NCBI RefSeq assembly: GCF_000633595.2
Contig: NZ_JIBU02000003.1
Span: 124,001-188,000 of the forward strand
Length of the DNA: 64,000 nt
Source of the DNA: Clostridium drakei
GTDB lineage: Bacteria > Bacillota > Clostridia > Clostridiales > Clostridiaceae
Direction of reading: 5' to 3'
In this document: piece by piece, positions 34,318 through 43,106 of the stretch
Layout: the number at the start of each line of letters is the position of its first letter
How positions within the stretch are numbered: the first letter of the stretch is position 1
The notes under the pieces: model-generated
The model's database searches: none
What the model saw: only the letters and a program-made list of their open reading frames with translations
Told to the model about the DNA's origin: nothing
Translations under genes and position numbers: made by a program

Positions 34318-35391
34318 TTAGTATTTTAAGAGTCTATCCACTAATAATTTATAGGCTTCATCAATTTCATTAAAATTCATATTGGTAACATAGTATTTTT
34401 CAAGTTGGTCATGAAGATTTTTGGCTGAGGATATAACCGATAGGCCTTCATTTAGAAGGTTGTAGAAGGTTTCTTTAGATTTCACCAATTCAGTTTTATT
34501 TATTTTCCCATAATCCATTAAATTTTCCATAAATATTTGAGTTCCTGTGAATTTTTGATTATTTATTTCATTGGAGGTTATAATAGCAGTTTTCAATTCA
34601 GGTATTATTATGTGCTCTATTCTATCAGGAATTAGAGGATCATGATAAACCTCAATAAAAAAGCCCTTACGTAAAGCTTCTTTATACAAAAATTTAAGAA
34701 CTTGAGTTTTACCTGTTCCAGGACCTCCATTTAATACGTAAATTTTATTACAGTTTTCAGTTAGATTTTCTATAAAAGTTATAATGCCATTAGGAGTAAA
34801 AGCTGTGGCAAAGATATGTCTATCACTACCTAGAGTTTTGCATGGTGAATTTGAAAAAATTTTACTCTTTAAGTCTTCTTCTAATAATAATAGTTTAGAA
34901 GAACTAATAGCATTCCTATTTAAATTACTCCAACTGTCATGTATAAGTTTTGAGGCTTTTAGAAAGTTATAGGCTCTTCCAAAAGTATTTTTAATTTCTT
35001 TATTAGTTTCAATTATAGATTTTTTATACTGGTTAAACCCTTCTTCATTCCAGTGTTGACCTAAATTTAGTATTTCATCTACTGCACCAGGGTTTGATGG
35101 ATCAACTATATGAGGTGAAGTACCATCAATTAAAGCTACTTCTAATCCCTTAATAACTAGTCCATCGAGAGAATCGTTATCAGATGAACAATGGTGATAT
35201 TCAATATTATATCCTTTGTTTGCAAAGAAATTTCCAATGTTTTTCATGAGAGATGATTTACCAGTACCTGGACCTCCTTTTATACATATTTTCCTTTTAG
35301 CAATATTTTCATCTATAATGTATTGATAAAAGGAATAGAAACCATAAGAAGTATTACCGCCAGGGAAAAAATTTCTTATACTACTTTTCAT
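34318..35391 (-). CDS. Double P-loop ATPase of unknown function
   Basis: A 357-residue protein with two Walker A motifs, GGPGTGKSSLM near residue 40 and GGPGTGKTQVL near residue 220, so it is a tandem NTPase. The first half contains HHCSSDNDSLDGLVI and the second half YHDPLIPDRIEHIIIPEL. Both look like matching versions of one repeat. Similar proteins occur in Bacillus and Clostridium without an assigned role. ATG at 35391 is preferred over an upstream GTG because GGGAG lies about 9 bases before it. It is convergent with the cut operon and divergent from the aminopeptidase gene. Confidence 0.75.
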   Translation of the reverse strand: MKSSIRNFFPGGNTSYGFYSFYQYIIDENIAKRKICIKGGPGTGKSSLMKNIGNFFANKGYNIEYHHCSSDNDSLDGLVIKGLEVALIDGTSPHIVDPSNPGAVDEILNLGQHWNEEGFNQYKKSIIETNKEIKNTFGRAYNFLKASKLIHDSWSNLNRNAISSSKLLLLEEDLKSKIFSNSPCKTLGSDRHIFATAFTPNGIITFIENLTENCNKIYVLNGGPGTGKTQVLKFLYKEALRKGFFIEVYHDPLIPDRIEHIIIPELKTAIITSNEINNQKFTGTQIFMENLMDYGKINKTELVKSKETFYNLLNEGLSVISSAKNLHDQLEKYYVTNMNFNEIDEAYKLLVDRLLKY

Positions 35392-35598
35392 AAACACACA
35401 CTCCCGTTTACTTCAATCATTATATAATATGCAAAAACATATCTTTGTGTATATATTTGCCATAAATTATGTTTCATTAAATAAAAAAATAAAAATTGGT
35501 TATATATTAAATTTTTGATATATAAGTATTAAATTCAGTTATACTTATAAATGAACACAAAAAACTTTAGTATATAGATATAAATTGGAGGAGTAAAT

Positions 35599-36900
35599 AT
35601 GAATGAAGAATTAAAAAAATCACAGGAGCTTATAGATTTTATATATGAAAGTCCAACCGCTTTTCATGTAGTTCATAATTTAAAAAAATTGCTTTCAAAT
35701 TATGGATTTATTGAACTAAAAGAAGAGGACAGCTGGAATTTAAAAAAATGTGGAAAATATTTTGTACAGAAAAATAATTCTGCATTAACCGCCTTTGTAG
35801 TGGGTAAAGGTGATTTAGAAAGAGATGGATTTAAAATAATAGGAGCACATACAGATTCACCAGGATTTAAAATAAAACCTAATGCTGATATAGAGGTAGA
35901 GGGTGAATATGTAAAATTAAATACAGAAGTTTATGGAGGACCAATTATTAACACTTGGCTTGATAGGCCTTTATCTTTAGCTGGAAGAGTAATGATTAAA
36001 AGTAAAAATCCATTCTGTCCTGAAGAGAGACTTTTAAATGTAAAAAAGCCTATATTGATAATACCTAACCTTGCCATACATATGAACAGAAATATAAATT
36101 CTGGTATAGAATTAAATAGGCAGAAGGATATACTTCCACTACTTTCTATGGTAAATGAAAAATTTGAAAAAGGAAAATATATGATAAGAGTTATATCTCA
36201 AGAACTTGAAGTTAAAGAAGAAGATATATTGGATTTTGATTTATTTTTATATGATACCGAAAAAGGTTGTATAATGGGCCTTAATGATGAATTTATATCT
36301 AGTGCAAGATTAGATGATTTAATTATGGTTCATTCAGGTATAAAAGCTTTAGTAAACACAGAGGTTGGAAATAGCACTAACATTATGGTATGTTTTGATA
36401 ACGAAGAAGTTGGCAGTACTACAAAGCAGGGAGCAGATTCACCTATGCTTTCCATTATATTGGAGAGAATAGCTTTAAGCCTTCTAAAAAGTAGAGAGGA
36501 CTATTATAGGGCTTTGGCAAAATCCTTTATAATATCTTGTGACTTAGGGCATGCACTACATCCAAATTATGCTGAGAAAAGTGACCCTGTAAATAGGCCT
36601 ATAATTAATAAGGGGCCAATAATAAAATCAAGTGCTAGCCAAAGTTACACATCTGATGCTGTATCTTCTGCTGTATATAAAAATATATGTTCAAAGGCAG
36701 AAGTACCAGTTCAAATTTTTGTAAATCGTTCAGATGAAAAGGGGGGATCTACTATTGGACCTATATCTTCCAGTCATGTGAATATAAATTCTGTAGATAT
36801 GGGGCTTGCTATTCTTTCTATGCATTCGGTAAGAGAATTGGCTGGTGTAAAAGATTATATATATGCAATTAAATCCTTTGAAGAATTTTATACACTTTAA
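35599..36900 (+). CDS. M18 family aminopeptidase
   Basis: A 433-residue cytosolic zinc aminopeptidase of the aspartyl-aminopeptidase (M18) family. Motifs include GAHTDSPGFKIKP (first metal ligands), EVYGGPIINTWLDRPLSLAGRV, the catalytic CFDNEEVGS, SCDLGHALHPNY and GGSTIGPISSSH near the C-terminus. It removes N-terminal acidic or neutral residues from peptides. The GGAGGAG ribosome site fixes the start. The 207-base gap to the divergent ATPase gene holds a possible promoter (TTGGTT, 17 bp, TATATA near 35495-35525). Confidence 0.9.
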   Translation: MNEELKKSQELIDFIYESPTAFHVVHNLKKLLSNYGFIELKEEDSWNLKKCGKYFVQKNNSALTAFVVGKGDLERDGFKIIGAHTDSPGFKIKPNADIEVEGEYVKLNTEVYGGPIINTWLDRPLSLAGRVMIKSKNPFCPEERLLNVKKPILIIPNLAIHMNRNINSGIELNRQKDILPLLSMVNEKFEKGKYMIRVISQELEVKEEDILDFDLFLYDTEKGCIMGLNDEFISSARLDDLIMVHSGIKALVNTEVGNSTNIMVCFDNEEVGSTTKQGADSPMLSIILERIALSLLKSREDYYRALAKSFIISCDLGHALHPNYAEKSDPVNRPIINKGPIIKSSASQSYTSDAVSSAVYKNICSKAEVPVQIFVNRSDEKGGSTIGPISSSHVNINSVDMGLAILSMHSVRELAGVKDYIYAIKSFEEFYTL

Positions 36901-36914
36901 AGTGTGAAAATAGC

Positions 36915-36941
36915 TTAAAAACATTAATATTTATGTTTTTA
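36915..36941 (+). terminator. Terminator after the aminopeptidase gene
   Basis: TAAAAACAT and ATGTTTTTA form a perfect 9-bp stem with an 8-base loop; the right arm doubles as the T-run. Confidence 0.65.
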
Positions 36942-36973
36942 ATAGGGGAATTTTAAAGATATTTTACTAAAAA

Positions 36974-37357
36974 ATGCTTATGAAGCTATTTAGAATAAGC
37001 ATTCTAAAGCTTGTTATAGAACCAGGAAGATCTATTATAGGTAATGCTACAGTACTTTTTATAGTAGGTTCAATAAAAGAAATACCAGGTATAAGAAAAT
37101 ATGTATCAATGGATGGAGGAATAACGGATAATATAAGGCCGGCACTTTATAATGCGGAGTACGAATGTGTGGTAACTGGCAAAACGAAAAGTGAATTTAT
37201 GGAAAGAGTAAGTGTAGCAGGTAAATGTTGCGAATCTGGAGATATCTTGTTAAATGATATAGAGATTTCTAAAACTGAAGGTGGATATATCATTGTGGTA
37301 TTAAATAATTTAGATATAGAATTGGATATTCTAATTATTGGGAATGGAGTGTATAAG
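36974..37357 (+). pseudogene. lysA: Remnant of diaminopimelate decarboxylase (lysA fragment)
   Basis: About 120 codons match the middle to late part of Lys[51 protein letters not shown] and [12 protein letters not shown] are near-verbatim family segments, including the PLP-enzyme EPGR and CESGD substrate-site motifs. The first two thirds of LysA are missing and the end is degenerate (no TGAYNYSMAS-like segment). The frame has no stop and runs on into the following sigma-54 activator gene, but that gene has its own ribosome site and GTG. The piece alone cannot form the active barrel, so it is most likely a decaying relic. Confidence 0.85.
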
Positions 37358-38698
37358 GTGAATATAACTAACTTAGAAAAGAGTATATTTAATTCTTTGT
37401 ATGATGGTGTTCTTATAGCAGATTGTGATTGTATCGTAAGATATGTTAATCCTGCTTACACAAGGATAACAGCTATGAGTAGCGAAGAGATCGTAGGAAG
37501 AGTATTATCTGAAGTGAGACCAGGTTCTAGACTTCCAAATGTAATAAAAACTGGAAATAAGTTATTAAGAATTCCTAGAAAAGTTAATGATTCAGAATAT
37601 ATAGTAAATATGGTTCCAATTGTTGAAGAAGACAAAGTTGTTGGAGGCATATCTATATTAAATGAAATAACAGAAATATATAAGTTAACTGAAGAATTAA
37701 ATAAGTCAAATATAATAATTAAGAAACTTGAAAAACAGGTCAACAGTATGAAAAGGTCAAAATATAGCTTTGATGATATAATATGTGTAGATGTAAGCTC
37801 TGAAGAAGTTAAAAAATTGTCCAAGAAGGCAGCAAAAAGTGAATCAAATGTTCTTATTACTGGAGAGAGTGGAACTGGTAAAGAGCTTTATGCTAATGCT
37901 ATACATGCATATAGCAACAGACAGAATGGACCTTTTGTAGCAGTGAATTGTGCTACTTTTGATGCTAACTTATTAGAAAGTGAATTGTTTGGTTATGAAG
38001 AAGGTGCTTTTACTGGAGCTAAAAAAGGTGGAAAGATAGGCCTTTTCGAATTGGCTAATGGAGGAACATTATTTTTAGATGAATTATCAGAAATGAACTA
38101 TGGGTTACAGGCAAAACTGTTAAGGGTACTTCAAGAAAAAAATATTAGACGAATAGGTGGACTTAAAGAAGTAAATATAGATGTTAGAATAATAGCAGCT
38201 ACAAATAAGAGTTTAGAAAAAATGATAGAAGAAAACAAATTTAGAAAAGATTTGTATTATAGAATTGCAATATTTCCAATAAACATTCCTCCATTAAGGA
38301 ATAGACGTGAAGATATAAAGATTCTTATAGAAAAGTTTATGAACGAAGTGGCAAATAAAATTAAGAGAAATATTGAAATTTCTGAAGATGCAGTTAACAT
38401 CTTATACAATTATGATTGGCCAGGGAATATAAGAGAACTCAAAAATTCTATTGAATTTGCTTCCAATATGACTGATGATTATATTATTAAACCAGAGCAT
38501 CTGCCTAAAATAATCCAATCAGAAGGCATAAAAAAGAATATTATTAAACTAAAACATCTTGAAGAAGTTATAAAAGATGCTGAAATTTCTGAAATTAAGA
38601 AAGCTATGATTACTTATGGAGATACTGTTCAAGGCAAAAAGAGAGCTGCTGAGGCTTTAGGCATTTCATTAGCCACACTTTATAATAAATTGAAATAG
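37358..38698 (+). CDS. Sigma-54-dependent transcriptional activator (PAS-AAA+-Fis)
   Basis: A 446-residue enhancer-binding protein starting at GTG 37358, with GGAG 8 bases upstream. Residues 5-115 are a PAS sensor ([26 protein letters not shown]) followed by a short coiled coil. The AAA+ domain (about 140-370) has Walker A GESGTGKE, the sigma-54 contact loop GAFTGA, Walker B GGTLFLDE and a sensor R-finger region. The C-terminus is a Fis-type helix-turn-helix ([19 protein letters not shown]). The three sigma-54 promoters downstream make the chemoreceptor, transporter and AtuA/CoA-transferase operon its likely targets. The signal sensed by the PAS domain is unknown. Confidence 0.9.
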   Translation: MNITNLEKSIFNSLYDGVLIADCDCIVRYVNPAYTRITAMSSEEIVGRVLSEVRPGSRLPNVIKTGNKLLRIPRKVNDSEYIVNMVPIVEEDKVVGGISILNEITEIYKLTEELNKSNIIIKKLEKQVNSMKRSKYSFDDIICVDVSSEEVKKLSKKAAKSESNVLITGESGTGKELYANAIHAYSNRQNGPFVAVNCATFDANLLESELFGYEEGAFTGAKKGGKIGLFELANGGTLFLDELSEMNYGLQAKLLRVLQEKNIRRIGGLKEVNIDVRIIAATNKSLEKMIEENKFRKDLYYRIAIFPINIPPLRNRREDIKILIEKFMNEVANKIKRNIEISEDAVNILYNYDWPGNIRELKNSIEFASNMTDDYIIKPEHLPKIIQSEGIKKNIIKLKHLEEVIKDAEISEIKKAMITYGDTVQGKKRAAEALGISLATLYNKLK

Positions 38699-38709
38699 AA
38701 TTTGTATAT

Positions 38710-38737
38710 AACCATTCCTAAAAACTTAGGAATGGTT
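38710..38737 (+). terminator. Terminator after the sigma-54 activator gene
   Basis: AACCATTCCTAA and TTAGGAATGGTT form a perfect 12-bp stem with a 4-base loop, followed by a T-rich stretch. Confidence 0.85.
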
Positions 38738-38788
38738 ATTATTGTTTTTAGTTAATAATAATTAGATTTAAAATGTTAAAAAGTTTAC

Positions 38789-38807
38789 TTTGGCATGAAT
38801 TCTGCTT
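38789..38807 (+). promoter_or_regulatory. Sigma-54 (-24/-12) promoter of the chemoreceptor gene
   Basis: TTTGGCATGAATTCTGCTT: GG at 38792-38793 and GC at 38804-38805 with exactly 10 bases between, close to the TGGCA-N7-TTGC consensus. It lies about 55 bases before the start codon. No clear activator palindrome was found directly upstream. Confidence 0.75.
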
Positions 38808-38860
38808 TAATATATCTACTGGAATTTACTATTAAAAATAGCTAAGAAGGAAGGGATAAA

Positions 38861-40864
38861 ATGAATACTATACGTAAAAAAATGTTAACTGCATTTGGAC
38901 TGTCAATAACCATAATATTTATTTTCATAGGAGGTATTATATTTCTTAATGTAAATAATATAGTTTTGGATATGACTAAGAGTATGAGTGAAGAAATTGT
39001 TAAAGCAAGGGCATATGAGGTTAGCAAGCTAATGAATGGATATTTGAATGAACTAAATTCTATATCCAAGGAAGATGTTTATGTTAATGGGGATTTGCAA
39101 GTCATAAAGGAACATTTGGATACAATGGAAAATAAGATTAATAAAGACTTTGAATCCATAAATTTTACTGATACAAGAGGTAATTACTACACTACTAAAA
39201 AAGCTTCAGGAAATATATTAGATAGAGATTATTATCAAGCTATAATAAAACAAGATAAAGCATATTTTATTAGCAAGCCTGTAGTTGCTAAAGCTACAGG
39301 GAGTAACATTTTTATAATTGCACATGAAGTAAGAAATAAAAATAATGAAAAAATTGGACTTGTGGCAGCTACTATTAAATTAGACACACTATCTGCAATT
39401 ATTAGTGACGTAAAGATAGGAAACAGCGGCTATGCTGTTATGATTGATGGGGATGGAATGTTTCTGTCACATCCTGATAAAGATATTCCAATGAAACTAA
39501 ATATATTGAAATCTTCTCAAATAGGATATAAAGGTTTGGATGATGCTGGAAAGAAAATGATCAAAGGTAGTAATGGCATACAGAAAATTATCAAGCCTAA
39601 TGGCATTACTGAGATGATTATTTTTAATACTATTCCAAACACACCTCAATGGTCTATAGGTGTCTCTATATCAGAGAAAGAGCTGTATAGTAAAGTGAAT
39701 AATTTACTAATTTCCATAGTGGTGATTATGTTTATTGCCTTGTTGATATTATACATAATGATATTTAAAATATCAGGATTTATAACCAAACCTTTAGTCA
39801 TGACAGCTAAGCATTTAGATGTAATTTCACAAGCAGATTTCACTGAAAACATATCAAATAGTTTACTTGACAGAAAAGATGAGGTAGGTAGAATTGCAAA
39901 ATCTACTGATTTAATGCAAAAGTCTATAAGAACTGTGATTCAAAATGTAGTTGATGAAACTCAAAGTATAGGAAAATATGCAGCTAATTCAACTAATAGC
40001 ATTAATGAGCTGAATAAATATATTAGAGAAGTATCATCTACAACTGAGGAAATGTCTGCAGCAATGCAGCAGACTGCAGCTTCAACGGAGGAATTAAACG
40101 CAACTTCAAATGAAATTGAGATTACAGTGGATACTATTGCAGAAAGATCTAAAAAAGGAGCTGAAGCTTCAGAAAAAATAAGAAAAAGAGCAGAAAATTT
40201 AAAAATAAGTGCCATTAATTCTAAGAAAATTGCAGATGAACTTCGTTGTAATGTTGATATTGAATTGAGGAAGGCTATAAAACAATCAAAATCCATTGAA
40301 AAAATAAGCCTGTTAACAAATGCTATCTTAGAAATAACAGCTAAAACAAATCTTTTAGCTTTAAATGCAGCTATAGAGGCTGCAAGGGCTGGAGAGACAG
40401 GAAAAGGTTTCGCTGTTGTTGCAAATGAAGTTAATGCTCTTGCAGAAGATTCAAAGGTTGCTATTAATGAAATTCAAAAGGTAGTAAGTGAAGTGATTGC
40501 ATCTGTTGAAAATTTAATAATCAACTCAGAAAAAATGCTAGAATTTATGGATATAACTGTAATAAAAGATTACAAATCTATGGTTGATATTGGAGAACAG
40601 TACTATAAGGATGCTGAATTTATTGAAGATTTAGTAGGAAAGTTTAGTGTTGCGGAACAGGAGTTAAACACTTCTATAAAAAACACCATCAAGCTAATAA
40701 ATGATATATCAATTTTAAATATTGAATCAGCTGAAGGTTCTCAAAGTATTGCTGAAAGAGCTTCTTTTGTCTTAAAGAAAGTTGAAAGTGTTAATAAAAT
40801 TACAGCTGATACTAAGGAAAGTTCAGAGAAACTGAAAAATATTGTTGAGAAGTTTAGAATATAA
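38861..40864 (+). CDS. Methyl-accepting chemotaxis protein with dCache sensor
   Basis: A 667-residue chemoreceptor. The first membrane helix is near residues 10-30, an extracytoplasmic double-Cache ligand domain covers about 35-285 ([37 protein letters not shown]), and the second membrane helix is near 288-310. A HAMP domain and a long coiled-coil signalling domain follow, with the hairpin tip region containing [27 protein letters not shown]. Small organic acids and amino acids are common dCache ligands. It sits between the sigma-54 activator and the transporter and has its own sigma-54 promoter, so it probably directs the cell to the substrate of that pathway. Confidence 0.92.
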   Translation: MNTIRKKMLTAFGLSITIIFIFIGGIIFLNVNNIVLDMTKSMSEEIVKARAYEVSKLMNGYLNELNSISKEDVYVNGDLQVIKEHLDTMENKINKDFESINFTDTRGNYYTTKKASGNILDRDYYQAIIKQDKAYFISKPVVAKATGSNIFIIAHEVRNKNNEKIGLVAATIKLDTLSAIISDVKIGNSGYAVMIDGDGMFLSHPDKDIPMKLNILKSSQIGYKGLDDAGKKMIKGSNGIQKIIKPNGITEMIIFNTIPNTPQWSIGVSISEKELYSKVNNLLISIVVIMFIALLILYIMIFKISGFITKPLVMTAKHLDVISQADFTENISNSLLDRKDEVGRIAKSTDLMQKSIRTVIQNVVDETQSIGKYAANSTNSINELNKYIREVSSTTEEMSAAMQQTAASTEELNATSNEIEITVDTIAERSKKGAEASEKIRKRAENLKISAINSKKIADELRCNVDIELRKAIKQSKSIEKISLLTNAILEITAKTNLLALNAAIEAARAGETGKGFAVVANEVNALAEDSKVAINEIQKVVSEVIASVENLIINSEKMLEFMDITVIKDYKSMVDIGEQYYKDAEFIEDLVGKFSVAEQELNTSIKNTIKLINDISILNIESAEGSQSIAERASFVLKKVESVNKITADTKESSEKLKNIVEKFRI

Positions 40865-40899
40865 AATGTAATAAAATTATAGAAATATTTAATTTATAT

Positions 40900-40938
40900 A
40901 ATAAACTCTGTACTCTCTAAAAGTATGGAGTTTATTTT
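40900..40938 (+). terminator. Terminator after the chemoreceptor gene
   Basis: AATAAACTC (40900-40908) and GAGTTTATT (40928-40936), with an inner GTAC/GTA pairing, followed by TT. Confidence 0.7.
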
Positions 40939-40975
40939 AATTTCATATAATGTTTGTCATTTAGTGATTAAACAT

Positions 40976-41022
40976 TTCTAAAATATTAGAAATGGCCATT
41001 TTTCATTTCTAGTATTTTAGAA
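40976..41022. promoter_or_regulatory. Two candidate activator sites upstream of the transporter gene
   Basis: Two 16-bp palindromes of the form TTCTA-N6-TAGAA lie at 40976-40991 (extended to CATTTCTAA/TTAGAAATG) and 41007-41022. Their centres are 31 bp apart, about three helical turns. They are 330-380 bp upstream of the -24 element, a workable distance for an enhancer-binding protein. Confidence 0.65.
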
Positions 41023-41076
41023 TAAAATGCACTTATTATATTGAGGTTAGGAAATTTTATTGAAAATGTTAACCTA

Positions 41077-41102
41077 TACAATGTTAATGTATTAACATTG
41101 TA
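41077..41102. promoter_or_regulatory. Perfect 26-bp palindrome in the transporter leader region
   Basis: TACAATGTTAAT-GT-ATTAACATTGTA: 12-bp arms with a 2-base centre. No T-run follows, so it looks like an operator for a dimeric regulator rather than a terminator. Confidence 0.5.
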
Positions 41103-41154
41103 GGAGCATATCAGAAACAGAATATCCATTTTTTTAAAAATATTGAAGGAATTT

Positions 41155-41170
41155 TTCTAAAAAATTAGAA
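41155..41170. promoter_or_regulatory. Third candidate activator site upstream of the transporter gene
   Basis: TTCTA-AAAAAT-TAGAA, extended by T4/A4 on both sides. It is centred about 190 bp upstream of the -24 element and has the same form as the pair at 40976-41022. Confidence 0.65.
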
Positions 41171-41350
41171 AAATGTCATAATCTTATTTGAGTTATATTT
41201 ACAGTATAGGATAATATAAAAGAAAAATATTATTTAGTAATATGATTATTTTTTGAAGGGGATATGAGTCAATGATATCAATGAGATAAAAGCAATAATG
41301 AGTGATTTTCATATATTTAAAAATTGTACTTATGTGTAGAAATAATTTGC

Positions 41351-41369
41351 TTTGGTACAGTTATTGCTA
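41351..41369 (+). promoter_or_regulatory. Sigma-54 promoter of the CitMHS-type transporter gene
   Basis: TTTGGTACAGTTATTGCTA: GG 41354-41355 and GC 41366-41367 with 10 bases between. It lies 42 bases before ATG 41409, which excludes the longer open frame that would start inside it. Confidence 0.75.
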
Positions 41370-41408
41370 ATTAATAAAGTGAAAATAAAATATAAAGGAG
41401 GTTTATTA

Positions 41409-42707
41409 ATGTTAGCTATACTTGGTTTTATAACTATAGTTATTCTACTAGCACTAATAATGACAAACAAGGCAACGCCTGTAACAGCACTTATAGCTGT
41501 ACCAACAGTGGCCGCACTAATAGGTGGATTCGGAAGGCATACTGGAGATTTTATAATCAAAGGTATTATAGCCATAGCACCTACAGGAACTATGTTTATT
41601 TTTGCCACTCTATTCTTTGGAGTTTTAACTGATGCAGGTACATTTGATCCAATTATTAGAAAAATATTTAAATTAGTTGGAAGAGATCCAGTAAAAATTG
41701 TTTTAGGAACTGCTATTTTATCTATGTGTGTGCACTTAGATGGTAATGGAGCAGTAACTTTCTTGGTAGTTATACCAGCAATGTTACCACTATTTGATGC
41801 AGTTGGAATGAAAAGGACTACTTTAGCAACAGTGGTAGCATTATCTGCAGGTCTTGTTAATATGGAGCCATGGGGGGGAGTTCCTCTAAGAGCCATATCT
41901 GCTTTGAAAACATCTTCTACAGAATTATTTAACCCATTGCTTATACCAATACTTGTGGGAGCTATATTTATATTATTTATAGATTATAGACTTGCTAAAA
42001 AAGAAGTAGCAAGAATTGGAAAAGAAAACCTTTTAAACATTAATATTGAAGAATTAGCAGTTGATGAAGAAAAGCAGAAACTTTTTAGACCAAAATTATT
42101 TTGGTTTAATATATTAACTATAATAGTTGCCATTGCAATATTAATAAAAGGAATGTTTACTCCTACAGCTGTATTCATGGTTGCATTTACTATTACTTTA
42201 ATTGTTAACTATCCAAATGTAAAAGAGCAGAGAGCAAGAATGGATGCTCATGCAAAGGAAGCTCTTTTAATGTCTAGTATATTGTTTGCAGCAGGTGCAT
42301 TTGTAGGAATTATGCAATATTCTGGAATGATTAAATCAATGGCTACAGTATTGATATCCATAATACCTCATTCACTTGGAAAACATCTTGCAGTTATTGT
42401 AGGTGTAATAGGAATGCCAGCTAGTTTAATATTTGATCCAGATTCATTCTATTTTGGAGTACTTCCAGTACTTGCAGAAACAGCAAAAGGTTTTGGAGTT
42501 CCTCCAATAGAGATTGGTAGAGCAGCATTACTTGGACAAATGACAACAGGATTTCCAGTTAGTCCGCTTACAGGATCAACTTTCCTATTAATAGGACTTT
42601 CAGGAGTAGAACTTGGAGAACATCAAAAAAAGACAATACCATATGCTTTTGCAGTAACAATTGTAATGCTAATAACTGCAGTTGTTATAGGAGTAATCAA
42701 ATTCTAA
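41409..42707 (+). CDS. CitMHS-family organic acid transporter
   Basis: A 432-residue membrane protein with about 11-12 helices, of the CitMHS (metal-citrate/proton symporter) family. Family-like segments are [56 protein letters not shown] and [19 protein letters not shown]. Relatives import citrate complexes or related hydroxy acids. Here the substrate is probably the acid consumed by the AtuA/CoA-transferase genes that follow. ATG 41409 follows an AAAGGAGG ribosome site and the sigma-54 promoter; this start keeps a proper first membrane helix ([17 protein letters not shown]). Confidence 0.88.
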   Translation: MLAILGFITIVILLALIMTNKATPVTALIAVPTVAALIGGFGRHTGDFIIKGIIAIAPTGTMFIFATLFFGVLTDAGTFDPIIRKIFKLVGRDPVKIVLGTAILSMCVHLDGNGAVTFLVVIPAMLPLFDAVGMKRTTLATVVALSAGLVNMEPWGGVPLRAISALKTSSTELFNPLLIPILVGAIFILFIDYRLAKKEVARIGKENLLNINIEELAVDEEKQKLFRPKLFWFNILTIIVAIAILIKGMFTPTAVFMVAFTITLIVNYPNVKEQRARMDAHAKEALLMSSILFAAGAFVGIMQYSGMIKSMATVLISIIPHSLGKHLAVIVGVIGMPASLIFDPDSFYFGVLPVLAETAKGFGVPPIEIGRAALLGQMTTGFPVSPLTGSTFLLIGLSGVELGEHQKKTIPYAFAVTIVMLITAVVIGVIKF

Positions 42708-42831
42708 ATATACTATAGAAATATTGTAGAAGAATTAGGAACAAGAAAGTTTTTATAATTTGAATTTTATTAAACTATATTATGATAGAAAAAGTAATAA
42801 TACATTAATAAGTAAAAATATATCTAGTATT

Positions 42832-42938
42832 TTAGAAATTATTAGATACTATTCTAAGATTTTAGAAAGTTAGGCATTATAGTAAAGTTATAGGTTCTAT
42901 CCTAAAAATTTAAAATTTGATTTCTAAAATTTTAAAAA
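42832..42938. promoter_or_regulatory. Cluster of candidate activator sites upstream of the AtuA-like operon
   Basis: This 399-base gap holds several copies of the TTCTA-N6-TAGAA palindrome: ATCTA-GTATTT-TAGAA (42832-42847), TTCTA-AGATTT-TAGAA (42862-42877), TCCTA-AAAATT-TAAAA (42901-42916) and TTCTA-AAATTT-TAAAA (42923-42938). The second is perfect and the others are degenerate. The first two centres are 30 bp apart. They are 100-210 bp upstream of the -24 element. The rest of the gap is AT-rich with no gene. Confidence 0.65.
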
Positions 42939-43037
42939 TTAAAGTTTATTATAAATACCGATAATAATTTATTGCCAACTATGCTATAGAAATGTTCTTA
43001 TTTAGTGTAGAAGATATTAATTTGAAAGAGTTTAAGC

Positions 43038-43056
43038 TTTGGCATAATAATTGCTT
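43038..43056 (+). promoter_or_regulatory. Sigma-54 promoter of the AtuA-like/CoA-transferase operon
   Basis: CTTTGGCATAATAATTGCTTG: GG 43041-43042 and GC 43053-43054 with 10 bases between, very near the TTGGCA-N6-TTGCTT consensus. It lies about 50 bases before the GTG start. Confidence 0.85.
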
Positions 43057-43106
43057 GTTATATATGTATACGTGGAAAATTATTAATATTTAAGGAGGAC
43101 ATTAAA

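Noticed and set aside
36974-38698. One 574-residue LysA-activator fusion protein
   Set aside because: GTG 37358 has a well-spaced GGAG, the LysA part lacks most of the enzyme, and 446 residues is a normal length for a PAS-AAA+-Fis activator.
38710-38737. TTCCTAAAAACTTAGGAA as an activator site for the chemoreceptor promoter
   Set aside because: It differs from the 16-bp motif in length and half-site and sits in a clear terminator stem at the end of the activator gene.
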